From assembly GCA_017405115.1 (NCBI GenBank), contig JAFRBA010000240.1, positions 1 to 52,470 on the forward strand: a stretch of DNA of 52,470 bases, written 5' to 3'. Below, one piece after another: positions 15,108 to 21,753 of this stretch. Made by a program: the position numbers and the translations under genes. Positions within the stretch are counted from its first letter, which is position 1, and every line of letters begins with the position of its first letter. The notes under the pieces were generated by a model. The model was not told the origin of the DNA, ran no database searches, and saw nothing but the letters and a program-made list of their open reading frames with translations. Origin of the DNA: Kiritimatiellia bacterium. GTDB taxonomy: Bacteria; Verrucomicrobiota; Kiritimatiellia; RFP12; UBA1067.

Positions 15108-15491
15108 TCAGCTCATGACCTTCATTCCTAGCGCAGAAAGGCGCTCGTTGATCTTGAACATGTCGTACTCGCCGCTGGCAATGAATGCGGAGACGACGAC
15201 GTCTTCGGGTATCGCGGGCGAAAGCGCATACCCAGCAGCAAGGAGCAGCCGATCCGCATCGCCACGTCCGAGTCGGAGAGCCAGAGCGAACTGAATCGCA
15301 GTCCTCTTGGAAACCGCGCGGAACGGATTCGACACGATTGCGCTGTACGTCCGGCGGTCGATTCGAGCGGCACTGTAGACGGCAGGAGCGTCACCGCCGT
15401 TCCGCTCGCGGATATAACGTACGAGCAAATCGGCGAACGTGCCGGAACGGGGTATGTCGATTGGTTTTCCCTGCTGGGAGATGATTGTCAT
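15108..15491 (-). CDS. HTH-like regulator-type protein (gut family, 127 aa)
   Basis: 127 aa. Core pattern: LLVRYIRERNG, VYSAARIDRRTYSAIVSNP, SKRTAIQFALALRLGRGDADRLLLAAGYALS, then FIASGEYDMFKINERL. I know this pattern from a family in gut bacteria often found beside macro-domain or stress genes. The middle resembles a lambda-repressor-type helix-turn-helix. No other domain is present. It lies directly upstream of tRNA-Cys and tRNA-His and has its own promoter. It may regulate itself through the inverted repeats at 15533-15558 or 15643-15663. Family recall is from memory; the role is inferred. Confidence 0.65.
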   Translation of the reverse strand: MTIISQQGKPIDIPRSGTFADLLVRYIRERNGGDAPAVYSAARIDRRTYSAIVSNPFRAVSKRTAIQFALALRLGRGDADRLLLAAGYALSPAIPEDVVVSAFIASGEYDMFKINERLSALGMKVMS

Positions 15492-15532
15492 TTCTGGACC
15501 TCTTTGGATTGACTGCGGAACACGTTACAGAA

Positions 15533-15558
15533 GTTCCGGACAATCCGAGGTCCGGAAC
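15533..15558. promoter_or_regulatory. perfect inverted repeat in leader of HTH-like gene
   Basis: GTTCCGGAC and GTCCGGAAC (9-bp arms, 8-nt spacer), 42 nt upstream of the ATG. It may be an operator or an RNA hairpin in the leader. A second short stem, CGGGC/GCCCG, lies at about 15566-15581. Confidence 0.5.
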
Positions 15559-15617
15559 GTCACACGGGCTTATGCGCCCGACAATGCTGACAATGCTGTT
15601 TTCTCATGGCGCCGCGT

Positions 15618-15663
15618 ATTATATCATATTCGGCTCGCCACGTTGTCTCTCGGCGAAAGACAA
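15618..15663 (-). promoter_or_regulatory. promoter and candidate operator of HTH-like gene and tRNA-Cys/His
   Basis: Minus strand TGATATAAT extended -10 (15623-15618). The inverted repeat TTGTCT-N9-AGACAA (15643-15663) covers the -35 position, where no good -35 hexamer exists. Predicted leader about 120 nt. I see no sigma-54 core here, so tRNA-Cys and tRNA-His may be expressed differently from the other tRNAs unless the operon upstream reads through. Confidence 0.45.
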
Positions 15664-15738
15664 TTTAGGAAGCAAGAGAAGTCTTCTTTCGACATGAGGT
15701 CAAGCATCATATCATTTGCCCTTTCATATCAGTCACCA

Positions 15739-17151
15739 CTATGGTCCCGTAACAAAGAATCCGCCATGACACGCACAATCCAGCCACCTAATAAACATAT
15801 CATAAAAGGCGACGAGATCACGGCGATGCTTGAACAGGCTCTTTTTTCGGGCTTCATCAGAATCCATCTCCTCGGGGAATGAGCCCCAATCGTCCGCAAA
15901 CGGCGAGCGCATCAACCAATCCACTAGCCCACCCAAGACTGGATCGCAAGGGTTCTTTCTGACGATTTCACGAACTTCTTTCATCCTGGCCTCTATCCGG
16001 CAAGCTTCATCCGGCCTGACATAGAATCTTTCGTAGAAATAGTCCCAATATGAAGGGATGATCTCATTTATTACGCCCAACAGCACATATGACAACTCTT
16101 CTTCGCAGAAATGAATTGCAGAGAATGTATCCTCACTATCCCAAGCACACTCCCTGGCGCTAATATCGAAAGACACCAATGCATGATACTCATTCGGACG
16201 ATCTCCATAAACAATGTCAAACCTATGCTTTGCAATCATCCTCGACAGCTTATAGCTATTTACGAACCTGTCTGCAAGGTCCCTTTCGCATGAATTGGCA
16301 ACAAGACCTTCACCATTGTGTAGCCGCGACTGAATGTGCTCCATCTCGCCCTTTGGCATTTTGGCAATGGCCTTGCGAGTCTTCCAGATTCCGCACCTGT
16401 TCAACAACTCCATCTTGGGCTGTCCATCATCCATCCAGCCAAGCCACTGAGGGCACTTCCCCACTCCCTCGAGCACGAAGTTGAAAAGATACCAATCATT
16501 GTGGCAGACAGAAAAGCATCCACTTTTGCAGTCCACCTCGTCGCCCAGTTCGCCGGCAACTTCCCTTATGACCGAATCAAACCGACTAATGCATTCCTTG
16601 AAGTCGCCTTCCAGCGCCGTTACGCTCACGGTGATATGCAACGAGTTGAACATGCATTCTTCGTCAATTTTGAAGTACGCTACCCTTGCGGCATAGTTTC
16701 TTTGCGGAAGGAACTTTTGTATAATTGCCGATCGATATCGCCTGTATGCCTGTCGCGCGGCGATGAACCCTTCGTCTGGAATATCAGACCACTTGGAGAT
16801 CTCCATCATGCCACGCTCGGCATCAAACAGCGACACACCCGGCTCGTCATACAAAAGACGGCCAATCGCACCGGCAACACCAGCCGCATGCGAATAGTCC
16901 GTCATGACACATATCGCCTCAATTTCACGACCATCTATGTGGACCTGCCGAAATTGGCACCGTCCCTCCGACTTCTCCCGCAATTCAGGATCATCTTTCA
17001 ATTTCGCCAGAATACGCGGAACATCAAACTGCTCCGCTGGTTCGTCTCCCTTTGGTAAATGCCACGAGTCTCCGTTTCGTTTCTCGGTGTCGCGACGATA
17101 TGTCGTCCATTCGTCCGACCCCGACTTGCTTATGTAGAAAACATACTTCAT
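15739..17151 (-). CDS. unrecognised 470-aa protein, last gene of Thg1 operon
   Basis: 470 aa, soluble, acidic to neutral, with no signal peptide, membrane segment or P-loop. I do not recognise a family. Notable features: a charged N-terminus with YRRDTEKRNGDSWHLP; NSLHITVSV at about residue 172, which looks like one HxT motif of 2H phosphoesterases (RNA-end enzymes), though I find no convincing second one (YHALVSFD near 323 is only partial); and a Cys-rich stretch CKSGCFSVCHNDW near 208-220. It starts 4 nt after the thg1 stop, so it is co-transcribed with Thg1, kinase and SLOG genes. Its role in RNA repair is inferred from context only. Confidence 0.75.
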   Translation of the reverse strand: MKYVFYISKSGSDEWTTYRRDTEKRNGDSWHLPKGDEPAEQFDVPRILAKLKDDPELREKSEGRCQFRQVHIDGREIEAICVMTDYSHAAGVAGAIGRLLYDEPGVSLFDAERGMMEISKWSDIPDEGFIAARQAYRRYRSAIIQKFLPQRNYAARVAYFKIDEECMFNSLHITVSVTALEGDFKECISRFDSVIREVAGELGDEVDCKSGCFSVCHNDWYLFNFVLEGVGKCPQWLGWMDDGQPKMELLNRCGIWKTRKAIAKMPKGEMEHIQSRLHNGEGLVANSCERDLADRFVNSYKLSRMIAKHRFDIVYGDRPNEYHALVSFDISARECAWDSEDTFSAIHFCEEELSYVLLGVINEIIPSYWDYFYERFYVRPDEACRIEARMKEVREIVRKNPCDPVLGGLVDWLMRSPFADDWGSFPEEMDSDEARKKSLFKHRRDLVAFYDMFIRWLDCACHGGFFVTGP

Positions 17152-17155
17152 GACT

Positions 17156-17929
17156 TTAAGGCCGTTCTTTCAATTCTAGTGTCTGCTCTCCAGACACCAC
17201 GAATGCGCTCCACCAGACATCGGCGTCAGGTGACGTGAATATGGGGATGTTTCGGTCGACGAAGAACTTCATGCGCTTCACGGGACCGTCTCGTCCAGCG
17301 ACCTCGACCTCATGGCGATTGACGCATGCGCCTCGCCTCTCGACCACCTCCAGATCGTTCCAGTTATGCCCTTTCTGCCAGCACATCTCCTGCAACTCGG
17401 CCCACTTCTTGTTCTGAAGTTCATTGTGGCGATACAAACTCTGCGCCAACATGGAGAGGCTGTTCGTCGTGGCGTCCTCCTGCCGCCAAATGAAATAGTT
17501 CCGCACTTCATGTTCCGGCAGGACAAACGCCCGTGCGTCGAAAAAGGCAGGTGCCTTCTTTTCAAAAATGTTGTTGACGTTGAACCAATACGTCGCCAAG
17601 GATGCCGCAACCGACACCACCTTCTGAAGCCGCTTGTCGAACCATGCGCCCGTGTCGATGTTCTGATCGTCACGGACAAGGATCGATATTTCGTCCGACT
17701 GCGTGTATGCCAACTCTGCTCCGCCGATGTTCTCGCACAGGTACTGCGTCAAGCCGAACATCATCTCCATCAATCTGTGATCAAACGGGCGTGCGCATCC
17801 AGATTTCTTCGTCCAGGAGTGAAATGCCTTGCCGTCCAGACGGATGACCATCGGCAGTCGACGCGTGAGCTTCACTTCGCTCGCGCGCTCGTATTCCTTC
17901 ATTCTCTCGCCAAGATTATTCTTTCTCAT
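17156..17929 (-). CDS. thg1: Thg1-family tRNA(His) guanylyltransferase / 3'-5' RNA polymerase
   Basis: 257 aa, the length of a compact Thg1. The family adds nucleotides in the 3'-to-5' direction: G-1 on tRNA-His, or repair of 5'-truncated tRNAs in the bacterial Thg1-like branch. The metal-binding Asp residues are in place: VIRLDGKAFHSWTK (Asp32) and YTQSDEISIL (Asp79, Glu80). ATTNSLSMLAQ and HNWNDLE in the middle and GACVNRHE later are conserved family segments. GGAGGT 5 nt before ATG 17929 fixes the start; it overlaps the kinase gene by 14 nt. The island encodes a tRNA-His that already has G-1 in the gene, which favours a repair role over routine G addition. Confidence 0.92.
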   Translation of the reverse strand: MRKNNLGERMKEYERASEVKLTRRLPMVIRLDGKAFHSWTKKSGCARPFDHRLMEMMFGLTQYLCENIGGAELAYTQSDEISILVRDDQNIDTGAWFDKRLQKVVSVAASLATYWFNVNNIFEKKAPAFFDARAFVLPEHEVRNYFIWRQEDATTNSLSMLAQSLYRHNELQNKKWAELQEMCWQKGHNWNDLEVVERRGACVNRHEVEVAGRDGPVKRMKFFVDRNIPIFTSPDADVWWSAFVVSGEQTLELKERP

Positions 17930-18371
17930 CCGACACCTCCACAGCAAATCCTTTCTCCGTAACCTTCACGCGATAGAGCGCGTCAAAACCCTCGCGTAGG
18001 CTCGGGCGTTCAAATCGCGACAATTTCTGCCGGATCACATGTTCTGGGGCGCGGGCTCTCCCAACGCGCTTCGCGTTTCGCTCGATACATGCCTCCAGAT
18101 TCGGTTCAAAGAAATATCCGACGACACGCGCACCCGACCTTCTCGCGTCGGGGATGTAGCGTGCCCGTTCAAGCAGGTTGATGTTCGTGTTGTCGATCAC
18201 GCAATTCTTCCGCCGCTTCAGCGCAAAGGCGAACAGTTCCGCCTCGGCGGACCGCGTCCGCAACTGGTCGAGCGAGATGTACAAGTGATGCGGAAACAGC
18301 CGCTCACGGCAAAACGTCGTCTTGCCGCTTCCGGGTATTCCAATCATCACTGCAACAATAAATTCGGGCAT
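17916..18371 (-). CDS. P-loop kinase, polynucleotide-kinase-like
   Basis: 151 aa. Walker A GIPGSGKTT at residues 11-19; ISLDQLRTR near 33 gives the acidic residue and Arg of phage T4 Pnkp-type kinase domains; VIDNTNIN near 58 is the typical second motif; RNAKRVGRARAPEHVIRQKL is the lid region with several Arg. It probably phosphorylates RNA 5'-OH ends, or removes the need for RtcB by preparing ends for another ligase; a nucleotide or metabolite kinase cannot be excluded. It lies between the SLOG gene (13 nt) and thg1 (14-nt overlap), consistent with a 5'-end repair pair. Confidence 0.8.
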   Translation of the reverse strand: MPEFIVAVMIGIPGSGKTTFCRERLFPHHLYISLDQLRTRSAEAELFAFALKRRKNCVIDNTNINLLERARYIPDARRSGARVVGYFFEPNLEACIERNAKRVGRARAPEHVIRQKLSRFERPSLREGFDALYRVKVTEKGFAVEVSDEKE

Positions 18372-18384
18372 TACAACCGTCCAT

Positions 18385-18885
18385 TCATTCTTCCAACATA
18401 CCGTTGAGCACCTCGGCGAGGAAGAGACGGGTGCGGGACTGGATGCCGGGCGACTTGCTTTCGCGAGGGCCCGCGACGTTGAGGACGAACGGCACGGGAT
18501 GCTCTGCGGCGAAGAACTGCCCGAGCCACTTGCGCACCTTCTCCGCGGCGTTCGCCTCGCCGAACGAGACGACGAAGTGCGACCGCATCAGGTTCGTGCA
18601 GAAGTCGCGCGTCCGCAGCGTTCCGCCCGAGAGCGGATAGGCGTCCGTCAGGATCAGCGTCGCGTGTGAGTCGGCTACGTTCTTCTTCGTCCGCACGATG
18701 TAGTTCGCGCTCTCGTGCTCCCGCATCTTCGCGCGGAAGCGCTCGGGCACCGTCCCGTTCTCTGCGCGCCAGCCCTTCGGCACCCATCCGCCCCACTCGA
18801 TGCCGAGGTCGACGGCCGCCTCGAGCGCCCCTTGGTCAACCCCGGTCTGTCCTCCGGACACGATTTTCAGTTCCTGTATTGTCAT
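18385..18885 (-). CDS. SLOG-superfamily protein (putative molybdenum carrier family)
   Basis: 166 aa. VSGGQTGVDQGALEAA at residues 9-24 is the signature of the so-called putative molybdenum carrier family (PF12694), part of the SLOG nucleotide-binding superfamily. GGWVPKGWRAENG and TLILTDAYPLSGGT follow as expected. SLOG proteins bind nucleotides or nucleotide derivatives and some act as sensors or hydrolases. It lies 9 nt after the 71-aa gene and 13 nt before the kinase. In this operon it may sense or process RNA-end-derived nucleotides (inference); the molybdenum label has no support here. Confidence 0.85.
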   Translation of the reverse strand: MTIQELKIVSGGQTGVDQGALEAAVDLGIEWGGWVPKGWRAENGTVPERFRAKMREHESANYIVRTKKNVADSHATLILTDAYPLSGGTLRTRDFCTNLMRSHFVVSFGEANAAEKVRKWLGQFFAAEHPVPFVLNVAGPRESKSPGIQSRTRLFLAEVLNGMLEE

Positions 18886-18894
18886 TGTCGCTCC

Positions 18895-19110
18895 TCACTT
18901 CATCCAGTCTTTGTATGCGTCGGGACTCGAACCTTTTGGCCGAGCCGGAAAAACATAGTCGCGGATGTTGTAACTGCAATAGAACTTTCGATAACACCGC
19001 CCAGACGGGACATCTGCCGCCCGCCGAACAATGTGATTGGCAAGTCTCTTGCCAAATTTCCTCCCCGGCAGACCCGTCAACCAGCCGCGATGCCTGAACG
19101 AACGACTCAT
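18895..19110 (-). CDS. 71-aa basic protein, paralogue B, first gene of Thg1 operon
   Basis: 71 aa and exactly the same length as the product at 13011-13226, with about 41 identical residues. The shared end ARPKGSxPxAYKDWxK and the DVPSG and SYxIxDY blocks are intact, so both copies are under selection. TTGAAAGGAG precedes the ATG at 19110; the predicted sigma-54 leader is again 59 nt. Both paralogues head an RNA-repair operon. They may be RNA-binding adaptors or regulators of the messages they lead (inference). No known function. Confidence 0.8.
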   Translation of the reverse strand: MSRSFRHRGWLTGLPGRKFGKRLANHIVRRAADVPSGRCYRKFYCSYNIRDYVFPARPKGSSPDAYKDWMK

Positions 19111-19179
19111 ACCTGCATACTCCTTTCAAACCTCTGCCCTCTGTGAAAAACTGCCGCCTTTAAGCGACGCTTTGATATA

Positions 19180-19196
19180 AGCACAGGGCGTGCCAA
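19180..19196 (-). promoter_or_regulatory. sigma-54 (-24/-12) promoter of 71-aa gene-SLOG-kinase-Thg1 operon
   Basis: Minus strand TTGGCACGCCCTGTGCT. GG at 19194-19193, GC at 19182-19181 with 10-nt spacing. Predicted +1 near 19169. Identical core to the tRNA-operon promoter. Confidence 0.87.
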
Positions 19197-19342
19197 CATA
19201 GCAAGGCAAAGGACTTCTAACGCAGGAATCCGAACAAAGGATTTGTTATAAAGCGACAATTGCCACAAAAGACGCCCATTTCCTGCAGATAACATCACAG
19301 GTCTTCTTCACTGAGATTTCGTCCGCACCATAATCTCACTAC
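19181..19342. repeat. RtcR-enhancer module, copy 2 (shared with 14699-14850)
   Basis: Second copy of the upstream module. ACAAA-GGA-TTTGT is at 19234-19246, again centred about 47 bp from the GG. The module lies between the divergent rtcR gene and the Thg1 operon, so bound RtcR could act on both. The 341-nt gap 19111-19451 is filled by this module, the sigma-54 promoter and the rtcR promoter. Confidence 0.75.
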
Positions 19343-19392
19343 CTCAGGCGCAAAGATCGCCTTTCGTTCCACACCGCAGAATCTATCCAAAG

Positions 19393-19408
19393 TTATAGTC
19401 ACTATAAT
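19393..19408 (+). promoter_or_regulatory. rtcR promoter -10 with overlapping palindrome
   Basis: TATAAT at 19403-19408 lies in the 15-bp palindrome TTATAGTCACTATAA (19393-19407). No good -35 is seen, so the promoter is probably weak or activator-dependent. The palindrome is a candidate autoregulatory operator. Leader about 38 nt. Confidence 0.5.
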
Positions 19409-19451
19409 CTTCTTATATACACGGTGAGAGGGTTTTGGTAAAATACGCGGC

Positions 19452-21086
19452 ATGAAAACGAAGACAGTTGTCATTTCCGTACTAGGGACGCAGAAGGACG
19501 CGCATGGCGGCGCGGGACCGTCGCGATGGGACACGTGGCGGCCGAACATCGGACTTGTCCAGCAGGAGGAGCTTCCAATCGACGAACTTCACCTCATCTT
19601 CAATTCCGAGTACACGAACCTAGCCGAGCGGATCAAGGCGGACATCGCAAGCGTCTCGCCCGAGACGAAGGTCGTCTTCGACATCATCCAGCTCAAAGAC
19701 CCGTGGGACTTCGAGGAAGTCTACGGCAAGTTCTACGACTACGCGAAGTCCCCCTGCTTCCACAAGGAATCGGCACAGTACTACATCCACATCTCGACCG
19801 GCTCGCACGTAGAGCAGATATGCCTCTTCCTTCTCGTGGAGTCGCACCATCTTTCCGCCAAGATAGTGCAGACATCGCCGAAAGAGGGGCATGTGCGCCA
19901 CTCCAAGGATTCCAAGGGCACGTGCAACATAATCGACCTTGACCTGTCTAAGTACGACAAGCTCGCGAAACGCTTCGAAATCGAGCGCCAGAACGACCTT
20001 TCGTTCCTCAAGCAGGGAATCGACACGAAGAACGCCACGTTCAACAAGCTCATCGAGACGATCGAGCGGGTGGCGGTGCGGTCCTCGGCGCCCATCTTGC
20101 TGACGGGTCCGACGGGCGCGGGGAAAAGCCAGCTCGCCGAGCAGATATACCTTCTCAAGAAGCAGTCCAAGAAGGTCAAGGGGGCGTTCGTCGCCGTCAA
20201 CTGCGCGACGCTCGGCGGAGACCTCGCAAAATCGGCTCTGTTCGGGCACAAGAAAGGCGCGTATTCCGGCGCGGGCGCGGACCACGACGGGTTCCTCAAG
20301 GAGGCCGACGGCGGAATAGTGTTCCTAGACGAGATCGGGGAGCTGCCGCTCGAAGCGCAGGCGATGCTCCTCAAGGCCATCGAGGAGAAGTGCTTCCGTC
20401 CGCTCGGCGCGGCAAAGGACGAACACAGCGACTTCCAGCTGATCTGTGGCACCAACCGCGACCTTGCGGTGGACGTGGCCGACAAGCACTTCCGCGCGGA
20501 CCTTCTGTCCAGGATAAACCTCTGGAGCTTCAGCCTGCCAGGGCTAGCAGAGCGGCGCGAGGACATCGAGCCGAACCTGGAGTACGAGCTTGCGCGGTTC
20601 TCGGAGAAGTCCGGCAAGCTCATCTCCTTCAGCAAGGAGGCGCGCAAGCGCTTCATGGACTTTGCGCTTTCCCCGTCCAACAGCTGGCCGGGGAACTTCC
20701 GCGACCTGAACGCCATGATAGTGAGGATGGCGACGCTCTCGGACGGCGGCCGCATAACGGAAGAGGTGGTGGAGGACGAGATCGCGAGGTCTTCGCATGG
20801 CGCGAATCCGCGCACCGCGGCGTCGGGCGGCGCCGTCGACGACAAGGACCTCGCGGCGCTGCTGGGCAACGACTACTCCGCGCGGTTCGACGAATTCGAC
20901 CTCGTGCAGTTCGCCCACGTCGCCGCGGTCTGCAGAGCCTCGGACACCGCCGCGGACGCCGCGAAGAAGCTGTTCGCCGTATCGCGCATGGCGAAGAAGT
21001 CGAGCAACGACTCCGACCGACTGACCAAGTACCTTTCCCGCTTCGGCGTCAAGTTCAAGGACTTCCGCCGGGCGCCGGCGGGATGA
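19452..21086 (+). CDS. rtcR: RtcR, CARF-domain sigma-54 activator of RNA repair
   Basis: 544 aa. The N-terminal CARF-type sensor domain (about 1-180) starts VVISVLGTQKD and has YIHISTGSHVEQI near 112; in known RtcR it responds to RNA damage ends. The AAA+ domain (about 190-430) has Walker A GPTGAGKS at 219-226, the sigma-54 contact loop GAYSGA (269-274, variant of GAFTGA) and Walker B FLDEIG (291-296). The C-terminal 60 residues form the Fis-like DNA-binding region. It is the only plus-strand gene of the island, divergent from the Thg1 operon across the shared module. It should activate the three sigma-54 promoters. No strong ribosome site precedes the ATG. Confidence 0.95.
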   Translation: MKTKTVVISVLGTQKDAHGGAGPSRWDTWRPNIGLVQQEELPIDELHLIFNSEYTNLAERIKADIASVSPETKVVFDIIQLKDPWDFEEVYGKFYDYAKSPCFHKESAQYYIHISTGSHVEQICLFLLVESHHLSAKIVQTSPKEGHVRHSKDSKGTCNIIDLDLSKYDKLAKRFEIERQNDLSFLKQGIDTKNATFNKLIETIERVAVRSSAPILLTGPTGAGKSQLAEQIYLLKKQSKKVKGAFVAVNCATLGGDLAKSALFGHKKGAYSGAGADHDGFLKEADGGIVFLDEIGELPLEAQAMLLKAIEEKCFRPLGAAKDEHSDFQLICGTNRDLAVDVADKHFRADLLSRINLWSFSLPGLAERREDIEPNLEYELARFSEKSGKLISFSKEARKRFMDFALSPSNSWPGNFRDLNAMIVRMATLSDGGRITEEVVEDEIARSSHGANPRTAASGGAVDDKDLAALLGNDYSARFDEFDLVQFAHVAAVCRASDTAADAAKKLFAVSRMAKKSSNDSDRLTKYLSRFGVKFKDFRRAPAG

Positions 21087-21092
21087 TGCCGG

Positions 21093-21377
21093 CTAGAACC
21101 CCAGGTTGAAGATCGGAAACACCAACGCGCCGCCTGCGCTGCTGTCGAGCAAGGTCAGGTTGTCCAGCTGTCCGTAGCCGAGGTTGAGCATCGCGCCGAA
21201 GACGGAATGGGACGGGCTGGGCAGCTGCACCGGCGGCGTAAGGATGGAGAGCCCTATCGGCGTCCAGAACCGCGACTCGTGGGTGTCGTCGCGCCGGTCG
21301 TCGTGATGATTCCGCGCGGAGACCGTAGTCGCGGCGAATGCGCATGCCAGGCAGGCAATCAATGCTGTTTTCTTCAT
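21093..21377 (-). CDS. small secreted protein with one LA_2272-like surface repeat
   Basis: 94 aa. A signal peptide spans residues 1-21 (KKTALIACLACAFAATTVSA). The mature part has GLSILTPPVQLPSP, then VFGAMLNLGYGQLDNLTLLD, which resembles one unit of the LA_2272-type surface repeats; the usual multi-repeat protein is much longer, so this may be a truncated copy. AAAGGA 8 nt before ATG 21377 fixes the start. It converges with rtcR, with stops 6 nt apart. Confidence 0.6.
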   Translation of the reverse strand: MKKTALIACLACAFAATTVSARNHHDDRRDDTHESRFWTPIGLSILTPPVQLPSPSHSVFGAMLNLGYGQLDNLTLLDSSAGGALVFPIFNLGF

Positions 21378-21588
21378 GTCGATGATCCTTTCGGGTCTTG
21401 TGGCCGATTTGTTCAGTAACGAGTATATTGTAGCATATACGGGGAGAGCCTGAACGCGCACGCATCAACCTTCGTTCCCTGCTTTGTTCTATTCTCCACA
21501 CATAATCATAGTCCAAAACGGAAATGGATTCGGAAAACAAAAAGTGCATTTGACCCTTGATTCTATTGGGCAAAACCTGCTTTGGGAT

Positions 21589-21664
<76 letters not shown>

Positions 21665-21677
21665 AAATGTTGTGTGT

Positions 21678-21707
21678 AGTATATCATATTCTCGCCGCCG
21701 AAGTCAA
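21678..21707 (-). promoter_or_regulatory. promoter of tRNA-Ala
   Basis: Minus strand TTGACT (21707-21702), 18-nt spacer, TATACT (21683-21678). A conventional sigma-70 promoter, in contrast to the sigma-54 promoter of the island tRNAs. Confidence 0.7.
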
Positions 21708-21753
21708 CTGAGCTTCGCGCGGATGCGCCGCACCATTCCCGTTCAAGCCTGAA

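Noticed and set aside
18385..18885. Molybdenum carrier function
   Set aside because: The name is a legacy label of the family; no molybdenum-related gene is in the window.
14699..19342. The two upstream modules as insertion-sequence ends
   Set aside because: They are direct copies in the same orientation, start exactly at the promoter core, and no transposase or target duplication lies between.
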